Shown here: positions 61,354 through 64,000 of the stretch, in pieces
How positions within the stretch are numbered: the first letter of the stretch is position 1
Layout of the letters: every line of letters starts with the position of its first letter
Source of the DNA: Eutreptiella sp. 'Long Island Sound 2002'
Taxonomy: Eukaryota; Euglenozoa; Euglenophyceae; Eutreptiales; Eutreptiaceae
Length of the DNA stretch: 64,000 nucleotides
Direction of reading: 5' to 3'
Assembly: GCA_964036045.1 (NCBI GenBank)
Contig: OZ038380.1
Location: 7,711,913-7,775,912, forward strand
Translations under genes and position numbers: made by a program
Notes under the pieces: generated by a model
What the model saw: the letters and a program-made list of their open reading frames with translations, nothing else
Told to the model about the DNA's origin: nothing
Database searches by the model: none

Positions 61354-64000
61354 TGAGTGCAGCATTGCCGCAAAAAACATACGGTGAGACCCCAGTTTTG
61401 TGTGCAATAATGATTTACCACAGTCCAACCATGACTTCTGCACAAAGGCTGCATGGCCAAGACCGAGCCAGCTTTGGGGCACAGTGGCCACAATGTGGGG
61501 CACAAACTGTGAGTGCAGCATTGCCGCAAAAAACACATGGTGAGACCCCAGTTTTGTGTGTAATAATGATTTACCACAGTCCAATCATGACTTCTGCACA
61601 AAGGCTGCATGGCCAAGACCGAGCCAGTTTTGGGGCACAGTGGCCACAATGTGGGGCACAAACTGTGAGTGCAGCATTGCCGCAAAAAACACATGGTGAG
61701 ACCCCAGTTTGGTGTGTAATAATGATTTACCACAGTCCAACCATGACTTCTGCACAAAGGCTGCATGGCCAAGACCGACCCAGTTTTGGAGCATTGTGAC
61801 CACAATGAGGGGCACAAACTGTGAGTGCAGCATTGCCGCAAAAAACACATGGTGAGGCCCCAGTTTTGTGTGCAATAATGATTTACCACAGTCCAATCAT
61901 GACTTCTGCACAAAGGCTGCATGGCCAAGACCGAGCCAGCTTTGGGGCACAGTGGCCACAATGTGGGGCACAAACAGTGAGTGCAGCATTGCCGCAAAAT
62001 ACACATGGTTAGACCCCAGTTTTGTGTGCAATAATGATTTACCACAGTCCAACCGTGACTTCTGCACAAAGGCTGCATGGCCAAGACGGAGTCAGTTTTG
62101 GGGCACAGTGGCCACAATGTGGGGCACAAACAGTGAGTGCAGCATTGCCGCAAAAAGCACGTGCTGAGACCTCAGTTTTTGTGTGTAATAATGATTTACC
62201 ACAGTCCAACCATGACTTCTGCACAAAGGCTGCATGGCCAGAACCGAGCCAGTTTTGGAGCATTGTGACCACAATGTGGGGCACAAACTGTCAGTGCAGC
62301 ATTGCCGCAAAAAACACATGGTGTGACCCCAGTTTTGTGTGCAATAATGATTTACCACAGTCCAATCATGACTTCTGCACAAATGCTGCATGGCCAAGAC
62401 CGAGCCAGTTTTGGAGCATTGTGACCACAATGTGGGGCACAAAGTGTGAGTGCAGCATTGCCGCAAAAAACACATGGTGAGACCCCAGTTTTGTGTGTAA
62501 TAATGATTTACCACAGTCCAACAATGACTTCTGCACAAAAACTACATGGCCAAGACCGAGCCAGTTTTGGGGCACAGTGGCCACAATGTGGGGCACAAAC
62601 AGTGAGTGCAGCATTGCCGCAAAAAACATACGGTGAGGCCCCTGGTTTGTGTGTAATAATGATATACCACAGTCCAATCATGACTTCTGCACAAAAACTG
62701 CATGGCCAAGACCGAGCCAGTTTTGGGGCATAGTGGCCACAATGTGGGGCACAAACTGTGAGTGCAGCATTGCCGCAAAAAACACATGGTGAGACCCCTG
62801 TTTTGTGTGCAATAATGATTTACCACAGTCCAACCATGACTTCTGCACAAAGGCTGCATGGCCAAGACCGAGCCAGTTTTGGAGCATTGTGACCACAATG
62901 AGGGGCACAAACTGTGAGTGCAGCATTGCCGCAAAAAACACATGGTTAGACCCCAGTTTTGTGTGTAATAATGATTTACCACAGTCCAATCATGACTTCT
63001 GCACAAAGGATGCATGGCCAAGACCGAGCCAGTTTTGGGGCACAGTGGCCACAATGTGGGGCACAAACAGTGAGTGCAGCATTGCCGCAAAAAACACATG
63101 GTGAGACCCCTGTTTTGTGTGCAATAATGATTTACCACAGTCCAACCATGACTTCTGCACAAAAACTGCATGGCCAAGACCGAGCCAGTTTTGGAGCATT
63201 GTGACCACAATGACGGGCGCAAACTGTGAGTGCAGCATCGCGGCAAAAAACACATGGTTAGACCCCAGTTTTGTGTGTAATAATGATTTACCACAGTCCA
63301 ATCATGACTTCTGCACAAAGGATGCATGGCCAAGACCGAGCCAGTTTTGGGGCACAGTGGCCACAATGTGGGGCACAAACAGTGAGTGCAGCATTGCCGC
63401 AAAAAACACATGGTGAGACCCCTGTTTTGTGTGCAATAATGATTTACCACAGTCCAACCATGACTTCTGCACAAAAACTGCATGGCCAAGACCGAGCCAG
63501 TTTTGGAGCATTGCGACCACAATGAGGGGCACAAACTGTGAGTGCAGCATTGCCGCAAAAAACACATGGTTAGACCCCAGTTTTGTGTGTAATAATGATT
63601 TACCACAGTCCAACCATGACTTCTGCACAAAGGCTGCATGGCCAAGACCGAGCCAGTTTTGGAGCATTGTGACCACAATGAGGGGCGCAAACTGTGAGTG
63701 CAGCATTGCCGCAAAAAACACATGGTTAGACCCCAGTTTTGTGTGCAATAATGATTTACCACAGTCCAACCATGACCTCTGCACAAAGGCTGCATGGCCA
63801 AGACCGAGCCAGCTTTGGAGCATTGTGGCCACAATGTGGGGCACAAACTGTGAGTGCAGCATTGCCGCAAAATACACATGGTTAGACCCCAGTTTTGTGT
63901 GCAATAATGATTTACCACAGTCCAACCGTGAGTTCTGCACAAAGGCTGCATGGCCAAGACGGAGCCAGTTTTGGGGCACAGTGGCCACAATGTGGGGCAC
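61354..64000. repeat. Right-end block, copy C, cut by the window edge
   Basis: Matches 55,890 onward at offset 5,464 and has the dimer duplication (62,990-63,301 and 63,302-63,613). It has an extra monomer near 62,060-62,250 that carries CACGTGCTGAGACCTCAGTTTTT. The array is still perfectly in register at the last base, so it continues beyond the window. Confidence 0.83.

Larger units (their letters stand above)
1..64000. repeat. Satellite array, 156-bp monomer, about 410 head-to-tail copies
   Basis: The window is filled by one tandem repeat. Anchors such as CCACAATGTGG, CAGCATTGCCGC, TAATAATGATTTACCACAG and GCATGGCC return every 156 bases from the first base to the last. About fifteen small length changes (net +13) account for the unit phase at the end: 410 x 156 + 13 = 63,973, and a unit starts at 63,974. 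All units point the same way, and no foreign sequence interrupts them. Monomers differ at a limited set of columns, giving subfamilies arranged in higher-order repeats. Arrays of this size and hierarchy are known from eukaryotic centromeric and heterochromatic satellites. The family is not one I recognise, and the chromosomal location is inference. Confidence 0.97.

Noticed and set aside
1-64000. CRISPR array
   Set aside because: Repeats are contiguous 156-bp units with no unique spacers, far longer than CRISPR repeats, and diverge along the whole unit.
1-64000. Alpha satellite or another satellite with a CENP-B box
   Set aside because: The period is 156, not about 171, the sequence does not match alpha satellite, and no TTCG...CGGG box is present in any monomer state I examined on either strand.
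1-64000. Zinc-finger or keratin-associated-like gene cluster
   Set aside because: The Cys and His spacing in the minus frame does not fit C2H2 fingers, and every frame has equal divergence with no sign of coding constraint.
1-64000. tRNA, rRNA or small RNA genes repeated in tandem (as in 5S arrays)
   Set aside because: No 5S-type internal control region, no tRNA A/B boxes in proper spacing, no T-run terminator at a fixed place beyond TTTT at the monomer end, and no cloverleaf in the monomer.

Overview
The whole 64,000-base window is one uninterrupted satellite DNA array. I see no gene, RNA gene, transposon, CRISPR array or unique spacer. It is a head-to-tail tandem repeat with a 156-bp monomer of about 48% GC. 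Monomer 1 occupies 1-156 and a new unit begins every 156 bases to the end. Summing the length changes I could find gives a net +13 bases, which predicts unit 411 starting at 63,974, and it does start there. The window therefore holds 410 complete monomers plus 27 bases, all in one orientation.

The organism is almost certainly a eukaryote. An array this large, with nested higher-order repeats (HORs), is typical of centromeric, pericentromeric or other heterochromatic satellites. CG appears only two or three times per monomer, and many variable sites are CG versus TG/CA, as expected in a methylated genome; a vertebrate is plausible but unproven. I do not recognise the monomer as a named family. 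It is not 171-bp alpha satellite and has no CENP-B box.

Layout (block edges good to about 50 bp). 1-5,228: monomers rich in a perfect 16-bp palindrome, with a 7-mer duplication. 5,229-7,990: a 6-mer (936 bp) tandem pair. 7,990-17,565: a block of about 2.6 kb repeated 5,460 bp (35 monomers) away, with 7-mer spacing inside. 17,566-26,480: a 5-mer nested in a 16-mer (2,496 bp) tandem pair, and two of the three copies of a shared block. 26,481-36,036: a 15-mer (2,340 bp) tandem pair, a 9-mer relation, and the third copy of the shared block. 36,037-50,840: a subfamily marked by AAATAGGGAGTGC, with 12-, 15-, 9-, 7- and 5-mer duplications, flanked by a marker segment repeated 57 monomers apart (41,631 and 50,522). 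50,840-56,250: mixed monomers, a 5-mer duplication and a 7-bp insertion. 55,890-64,000: related 2.3-2.8 kb blocks, again with a 35-monomer relation.

Because 156 is 52 x 3, any stop-free frame of the monomer stays open for kilobases. The longest is 4,059 codons on the minus strand. I treat these as by-products of the period, not genes. The biology here is the array itself: its unequal-exchange history, its dyad-rich segment and its local subfamilies.
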